Notes under the pieces: model-generated | The model's database searches: none | The model's input: only the letters and a program-made list of their open reading frames with translations | Told to the model about the DNA's origin: nothing | Part shown: piece by piece, positions 1 to 6,752 of the stretch | How positions within the stretch are numbered: position 1 is the stretch's first letter | Layout of the letters: the number at the start of each line of letters is the position of its first letter | DNA from: Treponema sp. | GTDB lineage: Bacteria; Spirochaetota; Spirochaetia; Treponematales; Breznakiellaceae | Direction of reading: 5' to 3' | NCBI GenBank assembly: GCA_031255615.1 | Contig: JAIRSD010000259.1 | Coordinates: forward strand, 1-9,560 | DNA length: 9,560 nucleotides | Program-made: the position numbers and the translations under genes

Positions 1-960
1 CTCAGGGGTTCTGTCAGCGATACTGCTATGCGGGAAATTATGCATGTCCGGGAAGCCACCCTGTCGGCGGGGGCCGAATATACGGGGAAGCTCCGGGCAG
101 CGCCGCTCAGCTTCAAAGCCGGGCTGGGACTCGATACCCTGATTCCTCTGAAATACTGGAACGAGGACAACGAATTTCAGAAACTCATGGACGCCGGGTA
201 TTACATTGTTCAGACCCGCCTGATGCGGCTCTATACCTGGCAGGCGGGTATTTTTTACGACATCACCGGTGACCATGAGGTCCGTCTTACCTACGCCCGG
301 AAGAACCACTTTCCCACCATGGCCCAGCGGTATTCAACCCGCTTCGGTTCGGTGCTGCCCAATTCCAACCTTGGCCCGGAGATCGCCCACCACTTTGAAC
401 TTGGGTGGCGCGGGTTTTTCGGCGAAAAGGTACAGGTTAACGCCGCCGGATACTACAGCATCATCCGGGGGAAAATGTCGGTGATTCAACTGCCGGACCC
501 CAATTATCCTATGGCGCAGGTAGACTATGTCCGCAATCTGGATTCCACCTCTTTTTACGGCTTCGAGGCGGCGCCGGAATTCTTTCCGAATGACTATATT
601 TCAGGCGGCCTGGCCTTTTCGTGGAACCGCTATGTTATCAACCACAGCCAGGCGGAAGACAAGGCTATCGTCTACTACCCCCCCGTCACCCTGAACGCCT
701 ATATGCGTATCCATCCCCGGTTCAAAAATATTTCGATAATCCCCCGGTTTGAATACACCGGACCCCGGTACGCCGATTCCCCGGGAACCCTGGAATTGCC
801 GGGATATTCGCTTTTTCATCTTAAAATAAGCGCCGATATTGGCAGCCATGTTTCCCTTTCCGCGGCCATGGAAAATATTTTTGACACCCTCTACGAAATA
901 CGCCGGTATTCGCCCCAGGGGGGGCGGGCTTTTTCCTTTACCCTGGAAGTACGGCATTAA
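1..960 (+). CDS. TonB-dependent outer-membrane receptor, C-terminal part (5' end outside window)
   Basis: This frame is open from base 1 with no stop, so the 319 visible residues are the end of a longer protein; the ATG at 28 is internal. The visible part reads as alternating beta strands of a 22-stranded receptor barrel. Typical receptor signatures are present: FPTMAQRYS followed by LPNSNLGPEIAHHFELGW (the usual 'PN-x-x-L-x-PE...E-G' barrel motif) and, near the end, MENIFDTLYE and GRAFSFTLE, which match the last strands of siderophore and cobalamin receptors. The plug domain and TonB box would lie upstream. The protein would bind a metal chelate at the cell surface and pass it to the periplasm using TonB energy. 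The downstream binding-protein-dependent transporter, 62 bases away on the same strand, is the natural partner. The ligand (ferric siderophore, haem or B12) cannot be read from this part. Confidence 0.88.
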   Translation, partial: LRGSVSDTAMREIMHVREATLSAGAEYTGKLRAAPLSFKAGLGLDTLIPLKYWNEDNEFQKLMDAGYYIVQTRLMRLYTWQAGIFYDITGDHEVRLTYARKNHFPTMAQRYSTRFGSVLPNSNLGPEIAHHFELGWRGFFGEKVQVNAAGYYSIIRGKMSVIQLPDPNYPMAQVDYVRNLDSTSFYGFEAAPEFFPNDYISGGLAFSWNRYVINHSQAEDKAIVYYPPVTLNAYMRIHPRFKNISIIPRFEYTGPRYADSPGTLELPGYSLFHLKISADIGSHVSLSAAMENIFDTLYEIRRYSPQGGRAFSFTLEVRH

Positions 961-971
961 AAAGGATATGG

Positions 972-1000
972 TATACCGGGGTTAACATATTCCCGGCATA
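972..1000 (+). other. Weak intergenic hairpin between receptor and binding protein
   Basis: Arms ccggg (976-980) and cccgg (992-996) can pair. After one mismatch, three A-T pairs (972-974 with 998-1000) extend the stem. No U-tract follows, so it is not a standard terminator. It could trim expression between the receptor and the transporter genes or protect mRNA ends. It is short and may be chance. Confidence 0.25.
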
Positions 1001-1022
1001 AAAATATTTATTGGGAGAAGTT

Positions 1023-2072
1023 ATGTACAAAGTTTTTGTGTTCAGCCTGTTGTGCCTGACCTTTAACCTGCACGCGGCCCCGAACCGGGACAGGGCAAAG
1101 CCGGAAGCCGCGAAAACGGTGATGTTCACCGACTCGGCGGGAAGGCAGGTGGATGTCCCCCGGATTATTACCCGCATAGCGCCTTCGGGTTCCCTGGCGC
1201 AGATGTTTCTGCTGGCCATCGCCCCGGAGCTGCTCTGCGCCGTCTCCGGCCCTTACCCGGCGGACCAGGCCGAATTCATCCCGGACTACGTGAAAAACCT
1301 GCCGGCGGTGGGTCAATTTTACGGTTCCCGGAATCTCAATCCCGAGGAGGTGGCGGGTATCGCGCCGGACATCGTGATCGATGTGGGCGAACCAAAGGAC
1401 ACCATCGCCGAAGACATGGACGGCATCAGCCGGACCATCGCCGTTCCCGCCGTGCATATCACCGCTACCCTCCAAAGTACCCCCGAAGCCTTCCGTACCC
1501 TGGGGCGGCTCCTGGGGAAGGAGGCCAGGGGGGAGGCCCTGGCACGGTTCTGCGAACGGGCCCTGGCGGGAAGCGGGGCGGCCATGCGGGGGGCCCCGTA
1601 CAAGCCGTCAATCCTGTACTGCCTGGGGCCGTCGGGAACCAACGTGCTTGCCGCCGGTTCCTTCCACGCCGAAGCGCTGGACTGGCTGGCGGTCAACGCG
1701 GCGGTGGTGGACACCCCCTCCTCCCGGGGCAGCGGCAACGAAACGGACATGGAACAGATCCTCCTGTGGGACCCGGATGTCATCCTCTTTGCCTCCGGCA
1801 GCGTCTACGCCGCCGCCGGATCGGACCGGCTCTGGTCGGAACTCCGGGCCGTCAGGCAGGGCGATTATTTCCGGGTGCCCGAGGGGCCCTACAACTGGAT
1901 GGGCGGACCGCCTTCGATTAACCGCTACCTGGGGATCCTGTGGCTGGGCAAGCTGCTCTACAACGGGGAGTACGATCTCTACAGGGAAACGGCGGAATAC
2001 TACCGCCTGTTCTACGGTTTTGACCTTAGCCGGCAACGGTTTGACGCTCTGACCGCGGGAAGCCTGCGGTGA
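1023..2072 (+). CDS. ABC transporter periplasmic binding protein, iron-chelate/B12 type (Peripla_BP_2)
   Basis: The 349-residue product should capture a metal chelate in the periplasm and deliver it to the membrane permease encoded next. ATG at 1023 is chosen because GGGAG (1013-1017) sits 5 bases upstream; TTG at 1011 lies just before that site and is unlikely. Residues 1-20 form a signal peptide ending near NLHA. There is no convincing lipobox: Cys10 is preceded by Leu-Leu, so the protein is probably soluble. The mature part starts with a typical 'FTDSAGRQVDVP' first strand. It continues with PEEVAGIAPDIVID and WDPDVILFASG, the strand-helix units of the two lobes, and ends with PSINRYLGILWLGKLLY plus an EYYRLFYGFDLS tail common in iron-chelate binding proteins. 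Its stop overlaps the permease start (GTGA, 2069-2072). Exact substrate unknown. Confidence 0.9.
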   Translation: MYKVFVFSLLCLTFNLHAAPNRDRAKPEAAKTVMFTDSAGRQVDVPRIITRIAPSGSLAQMFLLAIAPELLCAVSGPYPADQAEFIPDYVKNLPAVGQFYGSRNLNPEEVAGIAPDIVIDVGEPKDTIAEDMDGISRTIAVPAVHITATLQSTPEAFRTLGRLLGKEARGEALARFCERALAGSGAAMRGAPYKPSILYCLGPSGTNVLAAGSFHAEALDWLAVNAAVVDTPSSRGSGNETDMEQILLWDPDVILFASGSVYAAAGSDRLWSELRAVRQGDYFRVPEGPYNWMGGPPSINRYLGILWLGKLLYNGEYDLYRETAEYYRLFYGFDLSRQRFDALTAGSLR

Positions 2073-3100
2073 GTTCCCTGGAGAAGGCGGAGGCCGGCCT
2101 GGCCAGGATACCGGGCTTGAGGCTTTCGATTTTGCCGGCCCTGGGGGCGGCGCTGGCCGCTTCCTTTCTCCTTTCCCTGTCCATCGGGCGCTATCCCATT
2201 CCGGTCTCCGCGATTCTGGCCCGCATAGCCGGCGCGCCCTTTGAGTCCGCCAGGATGGAGGCGATATTCTTTAACGTGCGGCTGCCCCGGCTCCTCCTGG
2301 CCTGTCTGGTAGGCTGTTCCCTGGCCGCGGCGGGGGCTTCCTACCAGGGAGTGTTTCAGAATCCCCTGGCCGCCCCCGATATTCTGGGCGCCTCAAGCGG
2401 GGCCGCCGCGGGGGCGACCCTGGCGATACTGCTCCGGCTGCCCGGTTTTCTGATCACCCTCTCCGCCTTTTGCGCCAGCCTTCTCACCATCGCCATCGTC
2501 CTGCCCCTGGGAAGCCGGGCCCGGGGGAAGCGGGTAGTGGGGCTTATCCTGGCGGGCCTGATGGTGTCCTCCATCTGGAACGCGGCGGTTTCCTACATGA
2601 AGCTGACCGCGGACCCGAACAGCCAGCTCCCCGAAATCACCTACTGGCTTATGGGCTCCCTGGCAAAGGCAAAGCCGGAGGACATCCGCTTCGTGCTGCC
2701 CCTCATGGCCCTGGGCGCGCTGCCGCTGATACTGTTCCGCTGGCGGATCAACCTTCTTACCCTGCGGGAGGAGGAAGCCCAATCCCTGGGGATAAACGTC
2801 CGGGTCCTGCGGGCGGTCGTCATCGTCGGCTCAACCCTGCTCACCGCCTCGGCGGTTTCGGTGAGCGGCGTCATCGGATGGGCCGGCCTGGTCATCCCCC
2901 ACATCACCCGCCGCCTGGTGGGAAACGATTACCGGATCCTCATGCCCGCTTCCATGCTTACCGGTGCGCTGTTTCTGCTCCTTATCGACAACATCTCCCG
3001 CAACCTCTTTGCCGCCGAAATCCCTTTGGGCATCCTTACTTCCCTGGTGGGGGCGCCCTTCTTTCTCTGGCTCCTCGGCCGGAAGGGGGAATTGTGGTGA
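2069..3100 (+). CDS. FecCD-family ABC transporter permease
   Basis: The 343-residue integral membrane protein forms, as a homodimer, the inner-membrane channel for the chelate captured by the preceding binding protein. Length is standard for the FecCD/BtuC family. Family hallmarks are clear: RLPRLLLACLVGCSLAAAG, then YQGVFQNPLAAPDILGASSG early in the protein, and later GVIGWAGLVIPHITRRLVG, followed by the C-terminal IPLGILTSLVGAPFFLWLLG. Hydrophobic stretches fit about ten membrane helices, the first at about residues 18-40. The start is GTG at 2069 inside the stop of the binding-protein gene, which indicates translational coupling. One permease gene is present, so two identical subunits are expected. 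The last residues before the stop run into a purine-rich sequence (about 3083-3090) that can serve as ribosome binding site for the ATPase gene. Confidence 0.93.
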   Translation: MSSLEKAEAGLARIPGLRLSILPALGAALAASFLLSLSIGRYPIPVSAILARIAGAPFESARMEAIFFNVRLPRLLLACLVGCSLAAAGASYQGVFQNPLAAPDILGASSGAAAGATLAILLRLPGFLITLSAFCASLLTIAIVLPLGSRARGKRVVGLILAGLMVSSIWNAAVSYMKLTADPNSQLPEITYWLMGSLAKAKPEDIRFVLPLMALGALPLILFRWRINLLTLREEEAQSLGINVRVLRAVVIVGSTLLTASAVSVSGVIGWAGLVIPHITRRLVGNDYRILMPASMLTGALFLLLIDNISRNLFAAEIPLGILTSLVGAPFFLWLLGRKGELW

Positions 3101-3117
3101 TTGTTCCGGGAAGCGCC

Positions 3118-3885
3118 ATGCTGGAAGTACGGAGGCTCTCTTTTTCTTACCGGGCCCATCCGGTGCTGGAAGAACTTGACCTGTCTCTGGCGAAGGGGGA
3201 AATGCTGGCTGTCCTGGGGCCGAACGGCGCGGGCAAGACCACCCTGTTCCGCTGCCTCCTGGGGCTGGAGAAATACCGGGGGCATATACAGGTCCAGGGG
3301 GTGGATTTGGCCCGGCTCCGCCCCCGGGAGCTGGCGAAAAAAATCGCCTACGTTCCCCAGACTAATTATCCGTCCTTCAATTATTCGGTATTTGAAATGA
3401 CCCTGATGGGGACCGCCGCCCAGGGCGGCGAATGGTCCCTGCCGGGGCCCGCCCAGGCAAAGGCCGCCCTGGATGCGCTGGAACGAACCGGCATCGCGGA
3501 TCTCCGGGACCGGGGCTTTCGCAGCCTCAGCGGCGGCGAGCAGCAGCTCTGCCTTATCGCCCGGGCGCTGGTCCAGCAGACGGAAATTCTCATTATGGAC
3601 GAGCCTACGGCAAACCTTGATTACGGCAACCAGATCCGCGTCCTCAGCCGGATCAGGGAGCTGTGCCGCCAGGGATGCGGCATTATCATCAGCACCCACA
3701 ACCCGGACCACGCCTTCCTCTTTGCCGACCGGGTCGCCGTCCTGCACCGCCGCCGCATCCGCGCAGCCGGAGCCGCCGCCGCCGTGCTGACATCCGATCT
3801 GCTTGCCGATCTCTACGGCGTTCCGGTCGTCCTCAACCGGGACCCGGAGGGCAGAATGTATCTAACCCCCAAAGGGGCCCCCTAA
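3118..3885 (+). CDS. ABC transporter ATP-binding protein, iron-chelate/B12 importer
   Basis: The 255-residue cytoplasmic ATPase powers the importer formed with the preceding permease. All nucleotide-binding motifs are intact: Walker A GPNGAGKTT (residues 34-42), Q-loop YVPQ (Q81), signature LSGGEQQ (137-143), Walker B ILIMDEP (157-163), D-loop NLD (166-168) and switch histidine STH (H194). The start is not certain. ATG at 3118 gives the usual MLEV-x-x-LSFSY opening of this family. GTG at 3097 would add seven residues and overlap the permease stop as GTGA, the same arrangement as 2069, and it has a strong purine tract (3083-3090) six bases upstream. I list the ATG for homology reasons. The gene closes the uptake operon; no clear terminator follows. 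Confidence 0.93.
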   Translation: MLEVRRLSFSYRAHPVLEELDLSLAKGEMLAVLGPNGAGKTTLFRCLLGLEKYRGHIQVQGVDLARLRPRELAKKIAYVPQTNYPSFNYSVFEMTLMGTAAQGGEWSLPGPAQAKAALDALERTGIADLRDRGFRSLSGGEQQLCLIARALVQQTEILIMDEPTANLDYGNQIRVLSRIRELCRQGCGIIISTHNPDHAFLFADRVAVLHRRRIRAAGAAAAVLTSDLLADLYGVPVVLNRDPEGRMYLTPKGAP

Positions 3886-4054
3886 AGAGGAACCGCCGCC
3901 GGCTTTACCGTGCCCCCGCAGCGGCCCCGTGCCCCGCAGCTTGCCTGGTTCAAAAGGCGGGCGGATGCTGCGATACGCCGCCGCGCCGGGACGCCGCCGC
4001 CGAAGCATGAACATCCCGGCGGACGGGGAAGGTTTCCATAAAAATACGGCGGGT
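3886..4054. other. Intergenic, convergent ends; no gene seen
   Basis: This 169-base spacer lies between the converging transporter operon and the AT-rich minus-strand gene. It is very GC-rich and rich in CGCCGCCG-like runs. The word ccccgcagc occurs twice, at 3914-3922 and 3932-3940, an 18-base offset. I see no hairpin followed by a U-run on either strand, so no intrinsic terminator can be called. The frames that stay open here give proline- and arginine-rich products and look like GC artefacts. Confidence 0.5.
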
Positions 4055-4942
4055 CTATGCGAGGTACATGCCTACTTTTATATATTTTTCGAACAATTCC
4101 GTTTTTCTTATATTTCCTCTTTCCAGTTTTTTGTTCTCATATTCTATCAATCCGTAGTATTTCATTATTTGATTCAGAGTCCGGTTGATATAACATCCCT
4201 CTATCATAAAATATTTATCACATTCTTTAAGGTAATCAAAGGCTTTGAAATATAGATCCGCGTAGAAATCTTCGTCCCTCCATTTGTTCCCGTATTTGTT
4301 TATTAAATACAGGGTGTAATTATACCCAAGCTGTCCTATCTCTTCATTTTCGGAATAGTCAAAATACGCCCAGTTATATTTATTGCAGGTTACGTCAAAT
4401 AAATATTCGAACAGCCCGCTCGAATTTATGATTTTTTCCGCCCTTTTTGTTAAAGTTATGCTGTTCTTGCCTATTTTTATCAATCCCGAAATTTTGCACA
4501 ATATTTTTGTCATGACAATATTGTTCACGTCGGTTTCTTTTGTTAATTTCGTGATTCCCAAATCTATCATGGTATCCGGTATAAATCCCTGGGCGTAAAT
4601 ATCTTTAACAACGGCCGGAGGCAGGTTTCCTATCTTTGTCAATTTTATTTCATTGGCGGCTTTGACAATATTCAAGAAATATTTTATCTGTTTAATCATC
4701 GGTATGTCGTTCCCGTCGAATTTTTTCGGGTTTATCGTTATGAGGTTTTCCCCCCACCGGCCGTACAACAGCCCCCGCATTTGTTCCGGGGACAGGCCGT
4801 CAAACCGGTCCTGTCCGGTGTTGTTGTATACGTTTTGAACAACCGCAAGCTGCTCTTCCAGTACATCCTGAGGAAAACCGCCGTATGTGTCCATCACGTT
4901 TTGGATGCTTTTTTTTAGTTCTTCATCTAGCATTTTTTCCAT
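4055..4942 (-). CDS. Uncharacterised protein with winged-helix-like segments; AT-rich, probably acquired
   Basis: The 295-residue product has no signal peptide or membrane span. Visible parts: a charged N-terminal helix, a LSPEQMRGLLYGRW segment (about residues 50-63), then IKLTKIGNLPPAVVKDIYAQG, which looks like a helix with a short wing. Next comes SGLIKIGKNSITLTKRAEKII, a classic wing-like beta hairpin followed by a helix. After IGQLGYNYTLYLINKYG, the C-terminus again ends with a wing-like KYYGLIEYENKK...IRKTELFEKYI. From memory this order recurs in uncharacterised proteins of Treponema, Bacteroides and clostridia, sometimes named after SEC-C or plasmid pRiA4b ORF-3 neighbours. I cannot verify this. 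A DNA-binding role is inference only. ATG at 4942 is used; ATG at 4933 is an alternative, and neither has a strong ribosome site (an AAGGAG at about 4983-4978 is over 30 bases away). Base composition is far more AT-rich than both flanks, suggesting transfer. It is transcribed alone. Confidence 0.8.
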   Translation of the reverse strand: MEKMLDEELKKSIQNVMDTYGGFPQDVLEEQLAVVQNVYNNTGQDRFDGLSPEQMRGLLYGRWGENLITINPKKFDGNDIPMIKQIKYFLNIVKAANEIKLTKIGNLPPAVVKDIYAQGFIPDTMIDLGITKLTKETDVNNIVMTKILCKISGLIKIGKNSITLTKRAEKIINSSGLFEYLFDVTCNKYNWAYFDYSENEEIGQLGYNYTLYLINKYGNKWRDEDFYADLYFKAFDYLKECDKYFMIEGCYINRTLNQIMKYYGLIEYENKKLERGNIRKTELFEKYIKVGMYLA

Positions 4943-4994
4943 TCGCCGCGGGTCTGCCGCCCCGACGGGTACTTGCTCTCCTTAATTTATAGAA

Positions 4995-5012
4995 CGCCCC
5001 GCTTTCGGGGCG
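4995..5012 (-). promoter_or_regulatory. GC-rich hairpin at the start of the leader of the AT-rich gene
   Basis: Arms 4995-5001 and 5006-5012 pair perfectly over 7 bp around a 4-base loop. On the minus strand it falls within a few bases of the predicted transcription start and about 55 bases before the ATG. No U-tract follows in either direction, so I read it as a 5' stabilising or attenuating structure rather than a terminator. Confidence 0.5.
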
Positions 5013-5022
5013 GAAAAAATTT

Positions 5023-5051
5023 ACTATATGCCCTTTCTCGCACTCTGTAAA
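5023..5051 (-). promoter_or_regulatory. Sigma70-type promoter for the gene at 4055-4942
   Basis: Reading the minus strand, TTTACA (5051-5046) matches five of six -35 bases. TATAGT (5028-5023) matches five of six -10 bases, with exactly 17 bases between. Transcription would begin near 5016, just ahead of the GC-rich hairpin, leaving a leader of about 75 bases. Confidence 0.6.
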
Positions 5052-5055
5052 TACC

Positions 5056-5065
5056 CTTTCGAAAG
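5056..5065. promoter_or_regulatory. Palindrome CTTTCGAAAG beside the -35 box (possible operator)
   Basis: A perfect 10-base palindrome lies 4 bases upstream of the -35 element of the minus-strand promoter. A site here could bind a dimeric regulator. There is only one copy and no named regulator, so function is inferred from position alone. Confidence 0.3.
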
Positions 5066-5101
5066 TGTTTTCGGAAGCGTTTTGCGGGCCTATCGTCCCG
5101 G

Positions 5102-5137
5102 GGGAATACCGCGGTGAATACCGTTGGGAATACCGCC
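5102..5137 (+). repeat. Three 12-base tandem repeats, core GAATACCG
   Basis: Units at 5102-5113, 5114-5125 and 5126-5137 share gaataccg at the same phase (gaatacc at 5104, 5116 and 5128) and differ at the ends. They lie between the two divergent genes. The period would also give a repeated EYR in one reading frame, but the surrounding frame does not look coding. Confidence 0.7.
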
Positions 5138-5470
5138 CGTTCCGGGCCGGAAATTTTTTCCGGGGAATCCCCGCAAAGGGCGGCCTGAGCGGAGTATCCC
5201 CGCCTCCGCCGCTTTTCCCCGGACAGCGGAGCGTTCCCCCCGATTCCCTCCGATTCCCCGCAGGGGAAGGCCGGGAGTGGGGCGGCCGGGCCGGATTCTC
5301 CGGGTCCGGGCGGGCGCGGGCAATGTTACCATGCGGGGCCTCCCTGCGGGGGCCTTCATTGACAGGGCCGCGCCGCCCGGGGCCTTTCCTCCGCCGGGGG
5401 CGGGGATGCGCCCGGATTCGCGCTGCTACTCCGCCCCCTCCGCCCCGGACCCTTTGGCGGAGCCGGACCC

Positions 5471-5499
5471 TTTACAAAAAAAAGGATATTCCCCATAGT
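5471..5499 (+). promoter_or_regulatory. Possible promoter placing transcription start at the methyltransferase ATG
   Basis: TTTACA (5471-5476, five of six -35 bases) is followed after exactly 17 bases by CATAGT (5494-5499, four of six -10 bases). Transcription would begin about 5505-5507, on the ATG at 5506, which would make the message leaderless. The -35 hexamer and spacing equal those of the minus-strand promoter at 5023-5051. The -10 is weak. Confidence 0.35.
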
Positions 5500-5505
5500 A
5501 CCCCC

Positions 5506-6678
5506 ATGGATCTGCCGGCGGGATTGTCCGTTCCTTGCCCCCTGCCCCCCGCCGGGGAACCGCCGGGGCCCTTTCCCGAAGACGGCGAAAATCCCGCCTA
5601 TCTCAGCAGGCAGATTATCACCTATCTCGGCAACAAGCGGGCCCTTTTGGGTTTTATCGGCCGGGGAGTCGGCATGGTCCGGCGGCGGCTTGGAAAGGCC
5701 AGGCTTTCCCTGTTTGACGTGTTCAGCGGTTCGGGGATTGTCGCCCGGTATTTCAAACGCTTTTCCAATTTGCTGCTGGTCAACGATTTGGAGCGCTACG
5801 CGGAGCTTATTAACCGCTGTTATTTGTCGAACCGGGGGGAGCTTGACCTTCCCGTCCTGGAAAAAATATACGGGGAGCTGATGGGGGAGCTTGAGGGGAA
5901 TCCGCTGGTTCCCGGCCTCATCACCGGGCTCTACGCCCCGGAGGACGACGACCGCATTCAGCCGGGGGAGCGGGTTTTTTATACCCGCAGAAACGCTTCG
6001 TATATCGACACGGCCCGGGGGCTTATCGATCATATCGACGAGAAATACCGGATCTATTTTCTCGCCCCCCTCCTTTCGGAGGCTTCGATCCACTCGAATA
6101 CCTCGGGGGTTTTCAAGGGCTTCTACAAGAACCGGGATACGGGGGTCGGCCAGTTCGGAGGGCGGAACCGGGATTCCCTCGCCAGGATCCGGGGGAGCAT
6201 CCGCCTGCCCTTTCCGGTCTTCAGCAATTTTGACTGCGACTGCGTTGTGTACCGGGGGGATTCAAACCGGATAGCGCGGACCGCGCCGGAGGTTGACCTG
6301 GCCTACATGGACCCGCCCTACAACCAGCATCCCTACGGTTCGAATTACTTCATGCTGAATCTGATCATCGAAAACAAACGCCCCCCCGCCCTGAGCCGGG
6401 TCTCCGGCATCCCCGAAGGCTGGAACCGCTCCCCCTACAACAAAAGACGCTCCGCCGCCCGGGCGCTGGCGGATCTGGCCGCCAACATCAAGGCGAAGTA
6501 CGTCCTCGTTTCCTTTAATTCGGAAGGGATCATCCCCTTCGAGGAAATGACGGAGCTGCTGAAAAAAATCGGACGCCTGGAAGTTTTGGAGACCGCCTAC
6601 AATGCCTTCCGTGGCTCGCGGAATCTGTCGAAACGCGGCATCCATGTAAAGGAGTATTTGTTTTTAGTGGAAAAATGA
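5506..6678 (+). CDS. Orphan D12-class (alpha) adenine-N6 DNA methyltransferase
   Basis: The 390-residue enzyme should transfer a methyl group from S-adenosylmethionine to N6 of adenine in a specific DNA site. Motif order is that of the alpha group: YLGNK (residues 40-44, the FxGxK-like element), motif I LFDVFSGSG (69-77), a long middle region of about 190 residues expected to hold target recognition, then motif IV AYMDPPYNQHPYGSNYF (DPPY at 269-272). A strand LVSFNSEG follows near 336. It is longer than Dam (about 280 residues) and nearer to type II modification enzymes. The first 28 residues are proline- and glycine-rich, unlike the rest. The frame is open upstream to about 5065, but that part looks non-coding. 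ATG 5506 has no close ribosome site: AAGGAT at 5482-5487 is 18 bases off, so a leaderless message or TTG at 5524 are options. No endonuclease gene adjoins it, so it looks solitary. Confidence 0.88.
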   Translation: MDLPAGLSVPCPLPPAGEPPGPFPEDGENPAYLSRQIITYLGNKRALLGFIGRGVGMVRRRLGKARLSLFDVFSGSGIVARYFKRFSNLLLVNDLERYAELINRCYLSNRGELDLPVLEKIYGELMGELEGNPLVPGLITGLYAPEDDDRIQPGERVFYTRRNASYIDTARGLIDHIDEKYRIYFLAPLLSEASIHSNTSGVFKGFYKNRDTGVGQFGGRNRDSLARIRGSIRLPFPVFSNFDCDCVVYRGDSNRIARTAPEVDLAYMDPPYNQHPYGSNYFMLNLIIENKRPPALSRVSGIPEGWNRSPYNKRRSAARALADLAANIKAKYVLVSFNSEGIIPFEEMTELLKKIGRLEVLETAYNAFRGSRNLSKRGIHVKEYLFLVEK

Positions 6679-6728
6679 AGGGACGGCGGAAAACGAATCC
6701 GCGGTAATGCTCCGATGAGGCGAATCCG

Positions 6729-6734
6729 TATAAT
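6729..6734 (+). promoter_or_regulatory. Perfect TATAAT -10 element without a good -35
   Basis: TATAAT occurs at 6729-6734 in GC-rich surroundings. The bases at the -35 spacing (about 6705-6711) do not resemble TTGACA and there is no TGn extension. If active, it would transcribe through the inverted-repeat cluster into the gene at 7098, with a leader of about 355 bases. Confidence 0.3.
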
Positions 6735-6752
6735 GCATGCATGTTGGGCGCA

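Larger units (their letters stand above)
5066..5505. other. GC-rich intergenic stretch upstream of the methyltransferase; no gene seen
   Basis: This stretch of about 440 bases stays open in several frames on both strands, but every product is rich in proline, glycine and arginine with no recognisable segment, as expected of stop-poor GC-rich DNA. It carries the three 12-base repeats at its left end. Further in are small inverted repeats, for example cgggg/ccccg around 5161-5173 and ttcccc/ggggaa at 5254-5259 and 5263-5268, and a doubled ccgattccc near 5240-5258. I see no ribosome binding site for an ORF beginning here. Confidence 0.5.

Noticed and set aside
961..1022. Cobalamin riboswitch or promoter in the gap before the binding protein
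   Set aside because: The gap is only 62 bases with no B12-box-like sequence. The best -35/-10 pair (982-987 and 1005-1010) would put the start site inside the ribosome binding region.
2470..3117. Long extension of the ATPase frame back into the permease gene
   Set aside because: The permease is clearly coded in another frame there, and the extension gives a Pro/Gly/Arg-rich string typical of a shadow frame.
5165..5419. Five GANTC sites (5165, 5242, 5252, 5294, 5415) upstream of the methyltransferase, as possible self-regulatory methylation sites
   Set aside because: Two come from one small duplication. GANTC is the target of beta-type enzymes such as CcrM, not an established target of the alpha D12 type seen here, so there is no support beyond the count.
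5065..5505. N-terminal extension of the methyltransferase by about 147 residues
   Set aside because: The frame is open, but the peptide is low-complexity Pro/Gly/Arg, several other frames are equally open, and there is no ribosome binding site near 5065.
4055..6678. Restriction-modification pair formed by the AT-rich minus-strand gene and the methyltransferase
   Set aside because: The minus-strand protein shows no recognisable nuclease motif, and the genes are divergent and over 560 bases apart with very different composition.
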